Shown: positions 42,954 to 52,744, counted from the stretch's first letter. The stretch is 64,000 nt of DNA from Grimontia marina (GCF_900060185.1 NZ_FIZY01000013.1:1-64000); one strand, 5' to 3'. Numbers and translations: made by a program. Notes: a model not told the origin generated them from the letters alone.

Positions 42954-44366
42954 CTAAGGGCTTAGTAGGGTTTCAAGGATGAAAGCATCATCGAAGTGGC
43001 GCTCGCCAATGAAGGCGATAGCGTGTTGACCATGTTGTCGCATTGCGCCCGGTGAGCGCACGCCAAAAGGCCAAAGGAACCAGCGCTCACTGCGAAGGCT
43101 CTCATTTAAAATGCCGAACTCATCAAATGGACTGTGTTTGTTTCCCTGATTGTCTGAGATCACCAGTGTTTCACTGAGTTCCGCTGATTCAAGTTCGATA
43201 TCAGGTGAAATGTTACCCATAACATGAATTGCATTGATCATATGTTCTTTGCCAGTGAGGCTGATTTCAAAACGGCCACCCTCAGTGTTTGGGAACAAGT
43301 AGTTTTGGATCGGTTTTTCATCATCACGCTCTAAAAAGCGCAGTGTTGGGTTTAAGGCATACACCATGTGATAGCAGCCACACTGGTGGATGGAGTCCAG
43401 TATCAAAGGCATCCCATCTTCGCCGAGGGTAATCCGGATAATGACAGCATCAAATTCTCCGGCATAAGGGTCGAAACGACTTTTTGCCGTTCTGGCTGGA
43501 AACCACAATACATAGTTGAGCTGTGGCAATACTTTCCCGTGAAAGCGGGTGTAAGTGACCGTACGATAGAGGGTCGGTTTCCGACTATCGATATAGACGT
43601 TTATGCTGTCATTCATTGCCAGCGCACCGGGAATATCGTCTGCTGATAACGTCTCCACCAAGAAAAGCGGCGAAAAGCGATCGAGTAGTACCTCTGACTC
43701 CCCGTCACTGAGCAAAGGCCAATTCAAAGATGAGTATTTGCTCGCTTCTGATAGCAATTTGGCAACTTCACCCTGTGCCATAGGTGAGGAGGCTTCGCCA
43801 TAACGGAAAGGCTGTGTCAGCGTTCTGCCAAAGTCCGCCTTTATGCGGTCCTGTTCGTCTTCAATTTGTCCTTTAGCGACAAGGCTGGCGACAGGGTAAG
43901 CACCCAGCACACGCTTCCAGTGCTCGTATGAAGTCGGGACGGTTTGGGGAGTGTTTTTCAGTTCATTCCAGAATCGCGGATTATCGAGGCTCTCTTTAAC
44001 CAATCGCTCCTGACACTGCATCATTAGCTTATGCTCTGCGGGGCTGACTGGCATTAACGCCAATGCGGTTTTGAGTTGAAGCTTTCCTTTCTGGGCAACG
44101 TAGTTGAGCCATTGCGCCTGAGCTGATGGATGGTTTAACTCATCGACAAAGGATGTGCTGAAACGGTCAAAGGCCAGATGGGGAAAGCGCCCATCTTGAT
44201 GGTAAGGCAGTTTGAAATCGCGCTCTTGCTCTACTTTCTCGAAATAAGTGGAGAGGCGGCTTTCGCAAACCGCTTCGCTGTTACTGAACAAAACTGGCTC
44301 AGGTGCAGTCGCACACCCTGCCAGTGTTGTCATCAATAGCAAGAAAAAGAACTGGGATCTCAGCAT
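42954..44366 (-). CDS. Large lipoprotein of unknown function
   Basis: A 470-residue exported protein. The leader MLRSQFFFLLLMTTLAGCAT has a lipobox (LAGC), so the Cys at residue 18 would be lipidated. Ala at +2 and no Asp suggest outer-membrane sorting. The body mixes helical and beta regions without motifs I recognise (for example WFPARTAKSRFDPYAGEFDA and MGNISPDIELESAELSETLV). It is convergent with the FKBP gene and divergent from the acetyltransferase. I cannot assign a function. Confidence 0.75.
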   Translation of the reverse strand: MLRSQFFFLLLMTTLAGCATAPEPVLFSNSEAVCESRLSTYFEKVEQERDFKLPYHQDGRFPHLAFDRFSTSFVDELNHPSAQAQWLNYVAQKGKLQLKTALALMPVSPAEHKLMMQCQERLVKESLDNPRFWNELKNTPQTVPTSYEHWKRVLGAYPVASLVAKGQIEDEQDRIKADFGRTLTQPFRYGEASSPMAQGEVAKLLSEASKYSSLNWPLLSDGESEVLLDRFSPLFLVETLSADDIPGALAMNDSINVYIDSRKPTLYRTVTYTRFHGKVLPQLNYVLWFPARTAKSRFDPYAGEFDAVIIRITLGEDGMPLILDSIHQCGCYHMVYALNPTLRFLERDDEKPIQNYLFPNTEGGRFEISLTGKEHMINAIHVMGNISPDIELESAELSETLVISDNQGNKHSPFDEFGILNESLRSERWFLWPFGVRSPGAMRQHGQHAIAFIGERHFDDAFILETLLSP

Positions 44367-44431
44367 TGTGTCCTGTCTATAAGTTACTGTTCGGTTTGGG
44401 TATATAACAGTGTCGGTACAAAGGACAAAAA

Positions 44432-45013
44432 ATGAAAACCGAGAAGCAAAAAATGCTAAGTGGTGAGCTTTATTGCGCGAGTGATGACGAGCTGGTGGCA
44501 GATAAAATGCGGTGCCGGGAAGCGATGCGTCGTTTTAACCAAAGCCTGCCAGAAAGTGAGGAATGGAAAACAGCCAAGCGTGATTTGCTGCCAAACGCGC
44601 CCAATTCAGTGTATATCGAGCCGCCATTTTTCTGTGATTACGGCATTCATGTGACCTTTGGTGACAATGTTTTTATCAATTTCAACTGCACCATTTTGGA
44701 TGTTGCACCAGTGACTATTGGTCATCGTGTGATGATGGCGAACAACGTGCAACTTTTGACAGCAACACACCCACTGGATGTTCAGCGCCGCGTTTATGAT
44801 ATGGAAGAATATGGCTTGCCCATTACCATCGGTGACAATGCATGGTTAGGTGGCGGTGTGATTGTTCTGCCGGGTGTGACGATTGGCAAGAACTGTGTCA
44901 TTGGCGCGGGCAGTGTGGTGACCAAAGATATTCCTGATAACACCATCGCTGTCGGTAACCCTGCCAAGGTGGTGCGTGAACTGATTGCTGAGGAAATCGC
45001 CGAGCGAGGTTAA
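44432..45013 (+). CDS. Maltose/sugar O-acetyltransferase family protein
   Basis: A 193-residue cytoplasmic hexapeptide-repeat acetyltransferase of the Maa/NodL/LacA group, which moves acetyl from acetyl-CoA to a sugar hydroxyl. The Maa-type start MKTEKQKMLSGELY is followed by a left-handed beta helix with repeats such as VTIGHRVMMANNVQLLTATH. The catalytic His is in TATHPLD. GAGSVVTKDIPDNTIAVGNP ends the domain. The substrate is unknown. Its stop lies within four bases of the convergent Cys-cluster gene. Confidence 0.88.
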   Translation: MKTEKQKMLSGELYCASDDELVADKMRCREAMRRFNQSLPESEEWKTAKRDLLPNAPNSVYIEPPFFCDYGIHVTFGDNVFINFNCTILDVAPVTIGHRVMMANNVQLLTATHPLDVQRRVYDMEEYGLPITIGDNAWLGGGVIVLPGVTIGKNCVIGAGSVVTKDIPDNTIAVGNPAKVVRELIAEEIAERG

Positions 45014-45273
45014 GTTAACGATTCCAACTCTGTGAGCACGTCAATCGCGTATTGATTGGTGCTGCCACAAATATCCCGGTCAGCTTTGAATTGTCCGCAA
45101 ACGGCAGGACGTTCAGGCTGGCCGAAAATCTTACAAAGATTCTCTTCATTCAATTGGATACATCGAACCCCGGCCGGTTTGCCATTGGGCATACCTGGAA
45201 TAGGCGAAGAAATGCTTGGCGCGATGCAGCAAGCACCACAACCTAAACGACAGCTTACAGCGGTATCAGTCAT
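45010..45273 (-). CDS. YkgJ-family cysteine cluster protein, short form
   Basis: An 87-residue cytoplasmic protein with a cluster of cysteines in CGACC (about residues 12-16), CIQLN, CKIFG, CGQFK and a Cys near residue 69. This is the CxxCxxCC-type zinc/iron-chelating family. The role is unknown, with metal binding likely. It overlaps the convergent acetyltransferase by four bases. The YcgN-like protein 220 bases away on the other strand carries a similar cluster. Confidence 0.82.
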   Translation of the reverse strand: MTDTAVSCRLGCGACCIAPSISSPIPGMPNGKPAGVRCIQLNEENLCKIFGQPERPAVCGQFKADRDICGSTNQYAIDVLTELESLT

Positions 45274-45490
45274 CTCTCAGCCTCAATGAACGGGGTATTT
45301 GGTTATAATCCAATCGTGGGCGCGCACAGTATCACTCACGCTGAGTAAACGCAAAATGTTGATAGTAATCGCCCATAAGCCCTTGATTGACAGTCGCTGA
45401 ACGCAAGGATTTCGGCTTGCGCTTGCAGTTTCTGCTCTGGGTGGTATAACGAGCGCCTTTATCAAGATTGACTGGCAGGAACGGGTAAGC

Positions 45491-45934
45491 ATGACAACGC
45501 CTTTCTGGGAACAAAAAACACTGACTGAAATGACTGACGCAGAGTGGGAGTCACTGTGCGACGGTTGCGGTAAGTGCTGTCTTCACAAACTGATTGATGA
45601 AGATACCGAGGAGTTGTACTACACCAACATCGCTTGCAGCCTACTGGATGACAAAACTTGCTCGTGTAAAGACTACCCTAACCGCTTTAACTACGACGAA
45701 GACTGTCTGAAACTTTCCCGAGAGAAAATCGAAGAGTTTTACTGGCTGCCGGATACCTGTGCTTACCGTTTGCTGGCAGAGAATAAACCGCTTCCAGCCT
45801 GGCACCCACTCATTACCGGGTCAAAAGAGGCCATGCATGCCGCGAACGAATCAGTACGCGAGAAAGTGGTTTACGAAATCGACGTGATTGATTGGGAAGA
45901 CCACATCATCAATCATCCCAGCCGTCGAGGTTAA
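45491..45934 (+). CDS. ycgN: YcgN-family cysteine cluster protein
   Basis: A 147-residue cytoplasmic protein of the UPF0260/YcgN family. Its cysteines lie in [12 protein letters not shown] (about residues 23-34), [18 protein letters not shown] and CAYRLL, an arrangement suited to zinc or an Fe-S cluster. PAWHPLITG is a family mark. The function is unknown. GGAACGGG lies upstream of the ATG. The stop is 5 bases before the GTG of dusC, so the two are cotranscribed. Confidence 0.9.
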   Translation: MTTPFWEQKTLTEMTDAEWESLCDGCGKCCLHKLIDEDTEELYYTNIACSLLDDKTCSCKDYPNRFNYDEDCLKLSREKIEEFYWLPDTCAYRLLAENKPLPAWHPLITGSKEAMHAANESVREKVVYEIDVIDWEDHIINHPSRRG

Positions 45935-45939
45935 CTCCT

Positions 45940-46914
45940 GTGAAGTTGACCCTTGGTCCAATGGAGGGCGTACTTGACCCTCTGATGCGTCAAATGCTGA
46001 CAGAGATTAATCCTTACGATCTTTGCGTGACCGAATTTGTCCGTGTCGTCGATGCGAAACTGCCTCCCCGTGTCTACTACAAGCTAAGCCCTGAACTGGA
46101 AAACGGCGGTAAAACGCCAGCGGGCACACCTGTGCGTGTGCAACTGCTAGGTCAGTCTCCACAATACATGGGTGAAAACGCCGCACTGGTGGCGGAACTT
46201 GGCTCGTCTGGGGTGGATATTAACTTTGGTTGCCCATCCAAGACGGTAAACGGCAACAAAGGTGGGGCAGCTCTTCTGAAAGAACCTGAGCTGATGTATC
46301 AGGTGGTGAAAGCCGTTCGTGATGCTGTGCCTTCCGATCAAGTCGTTAGTGCCAAAGTGCGTCTGGGCTTTGATGATGTCTCAGCCTATCGTGAAATTGC
46401 CAATGCGGTGCAATCTGGCGGCGCCAATGAAATTGTCGTTCATGGTCGCAGCAAAGCAGATGCTTATAAGGCGGGAACTATTCGCTGGGATTTGATTGGC
46501 GATTTGGCAAAGAGCTTGTCGATTCCAGTGATTGCCAATGGTGATATTTGGTGTCGAGATGACGCACTAAAATGTGCAGAAGTGTCGGGATGTGAAACCT
46601 TGATGGTTTGCCGTGGCGCTCTGAACATGCCGAATCTTGCGGCACACATTAAAGCCGATGCTGCGCCCATGTCATGGCATCAAGTACTGATGCTCTTGGT
46701 TCGCTATTCAGAATTTGAAATTCGTGGTGACAAGGGTATGTACTACCCGAACCGAGTAAAACAATGGTTCCGTTATCTGCAGGCTGAATACCCACAAGCG
46801 AAAGAGCTGTTTGTGCGTATTCGCCAGCTTAAAGACAAACAACAAATTCTGGGTGAAATCATCAGCACGCTCAACAATGTGGAGCGTCAGGCTGCTGTTG
46901 AGAGCTTTGCCTAG
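45940..46914 (+). CDS. dusC: tRNA-dihydrouridine synthase C
   Basis: A 324-residue FMN enzyme that reduces a specific uridine in tRNA to dihydrouridine. DusC acts on U16 in E. coli. It starts VKLTLGPMEGVLD, has DINFGCPSKTVNGNKGGAAL with the catalytic Cys, and HGRSKADAYKAG. I start at the GTG at 45940 because it gives a length near E. coli DusC (315) and the family's usual start. GAGG lies nine bases upstream. An ATG at 45892 inside ycgN is rejected. It follows ycgN closely, and a terminator comes after it. Confidence 0.92.
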   Translation: MKLTLGPMEGVLDPLMRQMLTEINPYDLCVTEFVRVVDAKLPPRVYYKLSPELENGGKTPAGTPVRVQLLGQSPQYMGENAALVAELGSSGVDINFGCPSKTVNGNKGGAALLKEPELMYQVVKAVRDAVPSDQVVSAKVRLGFDDVSAYREIANAVQSGGANEIVVHGRSKADAYKAGTIRWDLIGDLAKSLSIPVIANGDIWCRDDALKCAEVSGCETLMVCRGALNMPNLAAHIKADAAPMSWHQVLMLLVRYSEFEIRGDKGMYYPNRVKQWFRYLQAEYPQAKELFVRIRQLKDKQQILGEIISTLNNVERQAAVESFA

Positions 46915-46935
46915 AATTGATTTCAAGAAACATGA

Positions 46936-46961
46936 AAAAGGCAGACTTGGGTCTGCCTTTT
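46936..46961 (+). terminator. Rho-independent terminator after dusC
   Basis: AAAAGGCAGAC and GTCTGCCTTTT form a perfect 11-bp stem around TTGG, 22 bases after the stop codon. Confidence 0.93.
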
Positions 46962-46986
46962 CTCTTTGGATTCTCTGTTCCAAAAT

Positions 46987-47661
46987 CTAGTACTGATTCA
47001 ACACCCGGCCCGGCAAAATACGGTAGTCGATGCGCCCAGGCCAGTTCTGTTCGGACAGTGCTGAGATCATGGCTCGCGCAACACGCACGGCTTCTACAGG
47101 CTCAAAATCTGCCAGAGGGCCCGCAAGGAATGGGTTCAGCAGCGGCATGACTCGCTGCAGGAATTGCTCATCCTTTCTTGGCTTTTCACGCTCGCCAACC
47201 AAAGGGCCAGGACGTGCAACCAAAAGGCGTTCGAATCCCATTTCTGAAAGTGCGCGTTCCATTTTACCTTTGCAGCGCAGGTAATGGGATGGTGACCAAG
47301 GGTGAGCCAACAAACTGGAAACCACAGCCAGATGCTTTACGCCGACGACGGCCATCATGCGTGCCACTTTGACTACAAGGTGATAATCCACCTCTTCCAG
47401 AGCGGCTTTTGACCCTGCCTGTTTTTTGGTAGTACCCAGCGAAATATAGCCTTGAAGTGGCACTGGCCACTGAGGTTGCCAGTGAGTGACTGAAAGGTCT
47501 GGACTTTGATGGACGATGATTTTATCAGAAACTACAGCGACAGGACGTCGCGTGACAACGTGGATATGGGAGACATCAGGATCCCCCAGTAATTGATGTA
47601 ATAACTCGTCACCTACCAGCCCGGTTGCACCGGCGATAATGACACTTCGAGACGATGGCAC
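46987..47661 (-). CDS. NAD(P)H-binding oxidoreductase (SDR-like)
   Basis: A 224-residue cytoplasmic Rossmann-fold protein. The nucleotide-binding motif GATGLVGDELL is at residues 10-20, and VVTRRP binds the cofactor's adenosine side. HLAVVSSLLAHP carries the Ser, and Ser-x-Tyr-x3-Lys appears as SHYLRCKG, so a modified active site of the atypical SDR type is likely. The reaction is unknown. It is convergent with dusC, ends 26 bases from the terminator, and stands alone. Confidence 0.82.
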   Translation of the reverse strand: MPSSRSVIIAGATGLVGDELLHQLLGDPDVSHIHVVTRRPVAVVSDKIIVHQSPDLSVTHWQPQWPVPLQGYISLGTTKKQAGSKAALEEVDYHLVVKVARMMAVVGVKHLAVVSSLLAHPWSPSHYLRCKGKMERALSEMGFERLLVARPGPLVGEREKPRKDEQFLQRVMPLLNPFLAGPLADFEPVEAVRVARAMISALSEQNWPGRIDYRILPGRVLNQY

Positions 47662-47863
47662 TGACTGAAAGTCCTCTTAAATCAATTGCGGCTAGACTAC
47701 CACTGTTTGAGCAAAACTATTCAACGCCTTAGACCAATTATTCGATTTGTCGCGTAGTTCTGTTGGTTAAAAAGTGACCTTGTTTTCATAAGGAGTAGTT
47801 GAAAATCAACGACGGTGGACGTTTTGGGTTATCATCCGCTTTTTACATCACTAGAGAACCACA

Positions 47864-48508
47864 ATGACATCGATGGTCGAATTGCAAAGTGACTGGGAAG
47901 GCATGCCAGCCACTTTTATTGAAGGTGCGCTTTTGGCAGCGAACCTTTCTCCTGCACCTTTGGATCCAGAAAATAGCTGGTTGCCAATCCTTGTGACCGG
48001 TGGCATGGACGAAGATGATGTAGAGCCAATGACCACCGAGCAGAAAAAGGCAGTGATGCTGCGATTTGAGCAGCAGTATGTGGCACTGATGAAGCATACC
48101 TACGAACTGCCTGTAGCGTTGTCACTCGACGCATCACGAAATGAAAATCATCAGGCTTTTGCCGAAGGCTTTCTCGCTGTTTGGCCGCACATCGAGCCAG
48201 CGTGGCGGGAAATCAAAGTATCCGACGGTAGCCGACGTATGCTTTCGGCGCTGATGACCACCATGTTGTTCCTGCATGATGAGCAAGGGACGCTGGATCA
48301 AATGAAAGAGGCGGGACTGGCGGCACTTCCATCGCCAGAAAAGTATTACCAGCAACTGCCGTTGATGATTAACGAAGTGGCACTCGCCGCTGATGAAGTA
48401 CAGCAGGGCTCTGGGGCGCGCGCGGTGAATCCTTACAAATCCGTTGGCCGTAACGATCCGTGTCCTTGCGGCAGCGGCAAGAAATTCAAAAAGTGCTGCG
48501 GTAAGTGA
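47864..48508 (+). CDS. UPF0149/YecA-like protein with SEC-C motif
   Basis: A 214-residue cytoplasmic protein. The helical UPF0149-type part (about residues 10-165) has GFLAVWPHIEPAWRE near its middle. The C-terminal SEC-C zinc motif VGRNDPCPCGSGKKFKKCCG is the same as that at the end of SecA. The YecA/UPF0149 family is reported to bind zinc and may interact with SecA or ribosomes. The exact role is uncertain. It shares one base with the following Nudix gene, indicating coupling. Confidence 0.88.
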   Translation: MTSMVELQSDWEGMPATFIEGALLAANLSPAPLDPENSWLPILVTGGMDEDDVEPMTTEQKKAVMLRFEQQYVALMKHTYELPVALSLDASRNENHQAFAEGFLAVWPHIEPAWREIKVSDGSRRMLSALMTTMLFLHDEQGTLDQMKEAGLAALPSPEKYYQQLPLMINEVALAADEVQQGSGARAVNPYKSVGRNDPCPCGSGKKFKKCCGK

Positions 48509-48894
48509 TGACGAAAGCCCCAATATTGGTCGTCGCGGGTGTGCTCACGGACGGTGATAGCATTCTCATTACTCAGCGCTTTGATAGTGAAGGTGGTCTT
48601 TGGGAGTTTCCTGGTGGCAAAGTTGAGTCGGGTGAGAGGGAGCCTGATGCTTTGGCCAGAGAGCTTTGGGAGGAGTTAGAAATAAGAGTGAAGGTTGGGG
48701 TGTACCTGACGGAAACGCTCCATCACTACCCAACCAAATCAATTCTACTGAGAAGCTATCGATGCGAGCAGTTGGAAGGTGATATCACCCTACATTGCCA
48801 TCAGGCTAAGGCTTGGGTGACTCAATCAGAATTGGACGACTATCTCTTCAGTGATGCGGACAAACCGTTGGTTGAACTACTGAAAAGAAAATAA
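48508..48894 (+). CDS. Nudix hydrolase (MutT-like)
   Basis: A 128-residue cytoplasmic enzyme that should hydrolyse a nucleoside diphosphate derivative such as 8-oxo-dGTP. The Nudix box, GGKVESGEREPDALARELWE then ELEI, has all the needed Gly, Glu and Arg residues. The start FQ-type MutT features are only partial, so the substrate is inferred. The ATG at 48508 overlaps the stop codon of the SEC-C gene (TGATG). A GTG at 48505 is the alternative. A strong terminator follows. Confidence 0.88.
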   Translation: MTKAPILVVAGVLTDGDSILITQRFDSEGGLWEFPGGKVESGEREPDALARELWEELEIRVKVGVYLTETLHHYPTKSILLRSYRCEQLEGDITLHCHQAKAWVTQSELDDYLFSDADKPLVELLKRK

Positions 48895-48895
48895 C

Positions 48896-48923
48896 AAAAA
48901 TCCCAGCCAAGGCTGGGGTTTTT
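48896..48923 (+). terminator. Rho-independent terminator after the Nudix gene
   Basis: AAAAATCCCAGCC and GGCTGGGGTTTTT form a near-perfect stem around two bases, directly after the stop codon. It can also serve the convergent dsbB. Confidence 0.92.
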
Positions 48924-48951
48924 AATAATTCTATCGACGCGATGGTTTCAA

Positions 48952-49488
48952 CTAGAAAAGGCGGCGCTCGCGCTTGCCGAATAGCTGGGACAACACAACA
49001 ATAGCCAACACAACCAGCATGGCTGCAAAAATCACGACCAGCCATTGAGGCATAGACAGTGTAAGGAATTGCCAAACAATCTTACTGCAATCGCCGCTGG
49101 CTTCAAACATCCAAGGAACCCACTGGTTCAATGGTGCCCATGATGGGAAAGAAACAAAGATATCGCAGGTCGCACCAAACAGGTCGTTAGGATCCGGGAA
49201 CTGGTAGCCAACATGTTCGATGGAAAGCTTGAGACCCCAGCCCGCAGCTACGCCCCAGGCAATTAACCCAGACCAGCGTACTAGACCGTTTTGCGGCGCA
49301 AGCATACCGATGAGACCTGCACCGACCACACCGAGCATAGCCACGCGCTCGTAGATACACATGACACAAGGGGCCAACTCCATCACATGTTGGAAAAACA
49401 GCGCACAGCCTTCGAGGATAAAACCCGCCAGCATCAGCAAGAACCAAGCGCCACGCCCACGGGATATTTCGTTAAAATACGACAACAT
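48952..49488 (-). CDS. dsbB: Disulfide bond formation protein B
   Basis: A 178-residue, four-span inner-membrane protein that re-oxidises periplasmic DsbA and passes electrons to quinones. The first periplasmic loop pair is CVMC in LAPCVMCIYERVAM. The second pair is formed by the Cys of ATCDIF and SGDCSKIVWQ. The length matches E. coli DsbB (176). I start at the ATG at 49488. The longer frame begins at a TTG inside the nhaB terminator, which is unlikely. It follows nhaB on the same strand, as in E. coli. Confidence 0.93.
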   Translation of the reverse strand: MLSYFNEISRGRGAWFLLMLAGFILEGCALFFQHVMELAPCVMCIYERVAMLGVVGAGLIGMLAPQNGLVRWSGLIAWGVAAGWGLKLSIEHVGYQFPDPNDLFGATCDIFVSFPSWAPLNQWVPWMFEASGDCSKIVWQFLTLSMPQWLVVIFAAMLVVLAIVVLSQLFGKRERRLF

Positions 49489-49513
49489 AAAATACGAATC
49501 CGTTGTAAAAGAC

Positions 49514-49538
49514 AAAGCCCCACCGAAGGCGGGACTTT
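49514..49538 (-). terminator. Terminator between nhaB and dsbB
   Basis: On the minus strand AAAGTCCCGCC pairs with GTGGGGCTTT around TTCG, with G-U pairs, followed by GTCTTTT. It lies beyond the nhaB stop and just before dsbB. Confidence 0.7.
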
Positions 49539-49573
49539 GTTATTCAAAGATGTAATCGGTTGAATAGCAACCC

Positions 49574-51160
49574 TTAGTGACCAGTACTCACTGCGTCGGC
49601 TGCGTCAACGGTGCCTAGTGAGATCCAACCAGCATCGTAGAACCAATCAGTCATTGGAATCAGCAGCAGTTCGATACCTGCGAGACCTACTAGGCCCATC
49701 ACAATGGTGTATGGCAGTGCCATATAAACCATCTTGCCGTACGACAAGCGCAGCAGTGGAGCCAGCGTTGATGTCAGCAGGAACAGGAATGCAGCCTGAC
49801 CGTTCGGTGTTGCAACCGACGGAAGGTTAGTACCGGTATTAATTGCGACAGCAAGAAGTTCGAATTGTTCACGAGTGATGATGCCATCCATCAGTGCCGC
49901 TTTCACTTCGTTGATATAAACCGTCCCTACGAACACGTTATCTGACACCATGGAAAGTAAGCCGTTCGCAATATAGAACATGGTGAGCTGCGCACCGCCC
50001 TCCAGTTCCAGTACGGCGCTGATGACAGGCGTGAAAAGCCCTTGGTCAACGATAACAGCAACGACTGAGAAGAAAACCGCAAGCAGGGCAGTAAATGGCA
50101 GAGCCTCTTCGAAAGCTTTACCAATGTGGTGTTCGTCAATAACGCCGGTGAAAGAGGTCGCCAGAATGATAACGCTCAAGCCAATCAAGCCAACCGCAGC
50201 CAGGTGCATTGCCAGCGCAATCACCAGCCAAACTGCAATGATCGCCTGAACGACAAGCTTCGCAACGTCATAGTTGGTGCGCTTTGCACGTTCAGCATTG
50301 TTGAACTCAACCAGGATCTGGCGGACGTTTTCAGGGAGTTTTGTACCGTAATCAAACAGGCCAAACTTCTCAACAAATGCACAGGTTGCCAAGCCACAGA
50401 ATAATACCGGTAGGGTAACTGGCAACATGCGGATAATGAACTCACCAAACTGCCAGCCCGCTTTTTCAGCAATGATAAGGTTCTGAGGTTCACCCACCAT
50501 GGTCATTACACCACCTAAGGCGGTACCTACACCAGCATGCATCAACAGGCTACGCAGGAACGCTCGGTAGTTTTCAAGGTCATCACGGCTCAGATCATCA
50601 CGCACGGATTCGTCTGAGGTGTGGTCATGGCTTGACTGAAAATCTTTACCTGAAGCAACGCGATGGTAGATGGAGTAGAAGCCCACTGCCACGCTGATGA
50701 CTACGGCGATCACTGTCAGCGCATCAAGGAATGCAGAAAGTAATGCGGCTGCAGAACAGAAAGCTAGAGATAACAGGGTTTTTGACTGAATACCTAGCAG
50801 AATCTTAGTAAAGATGAACAGCAGCAACTGCTTCATGAAATAGATGCCCGCCACCATAAAGATAAGCAGCAGCAGAACTTCGAAGTTCGCAACCAGTTCG
50901 TGCTTGACGGTGGCCGGGCTTGTCATGCCGATGGCTACAGCTTCAATAGCCAGCAAGCCGCCTGGCTGGAGTGGGTAACATTTAAGCGCCATCGCCAGAG
51001 TGAAAATAAATTCCACCACAAGCAACCAACCCGCGACGAACGGATCAATAGCGAAAACAATTGGGTTGATAATCAAGAACGCAATAATCGCCGCTTTGTA
51101 CCAGTTGGGCGCCTTACCGAGAAAGTTCTTGATGAAAGCATTCCTTAGCGTAATGGCCAT
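49574..51160 (-). CDS. nhaB: Na+/H+ antiporter NhaB
   Basis: A 528-residue inner-membrane protein with about 12 spans that expels sodium in exchange for protons. It starts [20 protein letters not shown], a typical NhaB beginning. It contains [20 protein letters not shown] and [20 protein letters not shown], motifs of the NhaB/ArsB superfamily. It is divergent from fadR across a 669-base gap, and dsbB follows. This order (dsbB, nhaB, fadR) is the same as in E. coli. Confidence 0.95.
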   Translation of the reverse strand: MAITLRNAFIKNFLGKAPNWYKAAIIAFLIINPIVFAIDPFVAGWLLVVEFIFTLAMALKCYPLQPGGLLAIEAVAIGMTSPATVKHELVANFEVLLLLIFMVAGIYFMKQLLLFIFTKILLGIQSKTLLSLAFCSAAALLSAFLDALTVIAVVISVAVGFYSIYHRVASGKDFQSSHDHTSDESVRDDLSRDDLENYRAFLRSLLMHAGVGTALGGVMTMVGEPQNLIIAEKAGWQFGEFIIRMLPVTLPVLFCGLATCAFVEKFGLFDYGTKLPENVRQILVEFNNAERAKRTNYDVAKLVVQAIIAVWLVIALAMHLAAVGLIGLSVIILATSFTGVIDEHHIGKAFEEALPFTALLAVFFSVVAVIVDQGLFTPVISAVLELEGGAQLTMFYIANGLLSMVSDNVFVGTVYINEVKAALMDGIITREQFELLAVAINTGTNLPSVATPNGQAAFLFLLTSTLAPLLRLSYGKMVYMALPYTIVMGLVGLAGIELLLIPMTDWFYDAGWISLGTVDAADAVSTGH

Positions 51161-51829
51161 GTTTATGTCTCTGTTTCTTATATAAGCAAGTATCTTTGGG
51201 GGCTTGAAATGAAGATGTAAACGCTCTGTTGCGAAAGGGGGCGGAAAAATTACATAATTTCAAATTTTGTTGAAATGACTGGAATCTGACCCCTAAACGC
51301 CGATAAATCGACGAAAAGTACCGCTGAAACCTATCGCTTAGGCAAACTTGGAGCACACAATACAGCGACTTTTCAAACAGTCAACAATCCTTTGCATGTT
51401 AATTAAATTACTGGAGTATGTTACGAAAAAACGCGACTCCAATCCTGAGCTTTTGTAATGTCCTGTAACATTTTGGCGCCGATATTCTATGCATGAGATT
51501 GGTTGTATACAGTGATGGCGATCAAAGGATAGCGACTAGCAGAAAACAATCGCTCTTCCTTTTCCCATTGCTGAGCGTGATGAGGTTGTAAAATTGGTAG
51601 CTGGCAAGTTTTTGCGTTTTAAAACGCACATAAAAGTGCATGTTGTGGCTATGAAAGCAAACAACACCTATGTTCAAGTCAGATGAAAATTTAATTAACT
51701 GTGATGTACGCCCGTCAAATCATGGTCAAATGGGCGCAAAGCACCCTCTTCATAGGTTTCTAGGTTGTGATGATAAGTGGTATGATGAGTTATTAATCAA
51801 GGTAAGAAGCAACTTGGAAACAACACTAA
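51161..51829. promoter_or_regulatory. Divergent nhaB-fadR control region
   Basis: About 670 bases without a gene. TGCGTTTTAAAACGCA at 51613-51628 is a perfect 16-bp palindrome, a candidate operator. No FadR-type site (TGGTCnGACCA) was seen. The length is unusual for such a gap, and an unannotated small RNA could hide here. Confidence 0.5.
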
Positions 51830-52681
51830 ATGGTTATTAAGGCGGATAGCCCGGCAACTTTTGCTGAGAAATATATTATCGAGAGCATTTGGAATAATCA
51901 TTTTCCTCAAGGCTCAATTCTTCCCGCAGAACGCGAGTTGTCAGAACTGATTGGTGTCACACGTACTACCCTCCGAGAGGTGCTTCAGCGTCTGGCTCGT
52001 GATGGTTGGCTGACGATCCAACACGGTAAGCCAACACGTGTAAATGACTATATGAATACCTCTGGTCTCAACATCCTTGATACGCTAGTTACCCTTGAAG
52101 GTGAAGACGTGCATGGTGTGTTGGAAAACCTACTCTCAGCACGTACTGATATCAGCGGCGTTTTTATGCGCTATGCCGTGAAAAATGACCCACAAATCTG
52201 TGCTGACCTGATTGAGAAAGTGATTGGTCGCTGTGAGGCTTTGCTGGCGAGCGAGAGCTTTTCGAGCTTCATTGAAACTGCTGAAGAGAAAGATGCTATC
52301 CAGCAGGATGTGAAGAAGATTTATGATACCTTCGGCAAAACTGACCTAGAGACCTGTGAAGCTGTTTGCCGTGGTCGTGCATTCAATCACTTCGATTACA
52401 TGCTGTTCCAAGGTATGGCCCAACGTTCAGGCAACAAAGTTTATGTACTGACCATGAACGGTATGCGTAAAATTTACTCCCGCGTTGGCGGCTACTACTT
52501 CATGGACAAGCGTGCCTGTGAGTTGGCGATTCAGTTTTATCGTGATTTGCTGGTTATCACGAATGAAGGCTGTCATCTGGATGTGGCTGACCGCATTAAG
52601 CAATATGGCCGTGAGAGTGGTGCAATTTGGTTCTCTAACCGCGACACAATTGCCAGACTGATGGAGCAGGAAGAAGCGTAA
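51830..52681 (+). CDS. fadR: Fatty-acid metabolism regulator FadR, Vibrio-type with insert
   Basis: A 283-residue GntR-family regulator that binds DNA and is released by acyl-CoA, controlling fatty-acid breakdown and unsaturated fatty-acid synthesis. The start MVIKADSPATFAEKYIIESI and HTH (LIGVTRTTLREVLQRLARDG) match E. coli FadR almost exactly. The protein is about 44 residues longer than the E. coli form (239). The extra segment, from about residues 138-177 (ETAEEKDAIQQDVKKIYDTF), fits the second ligand-binding insertion known from Vibrio FadR. A terminator follows. Confidence 0.94.
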   Translation: MVIKADSPATFAEKYIIESIWNNHFPQGSILPAERELSELIGVTRTTLREVLQRLARDGWLTIQHGKPTRVNDYMNTSGLNILDTLVTLEGEDVHGVLENLLSARTDISGVFMRYAVKNDPQICADLIEKVIGRCEALLASESFSSFIETAEEKDAIQQDVKKIYDTFGKTDLETCEAVCRGRAFNHFDYMLFQGMAQRSGNKVYVLTMNGMRKIYSRVGGYYFMDKRACELAIQFYRDLLVITNEGCHLDVADRIKQYGRESGAIWFSNRDTIARLMEQEEA

Positions 52682-52700
52682 TCGCGCTTTTTCTAAAAAG

Positions 52701-52727
52701 AAAAACCGCCATCGCTGGCGGTTTTTT
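52701..52727 (+). terminator. Rho-independent terminator after fadR
   Basis: AAAAACCGCCA and TGGCGGTTTTT form a perfect 11-bp stem around TCGC, 19 bases after the stop. It also serves the convergent spoVR gene. Confidence 0.94.
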
Positions 52728-52744
52728 TGTAGCTGTGCTCTTAG

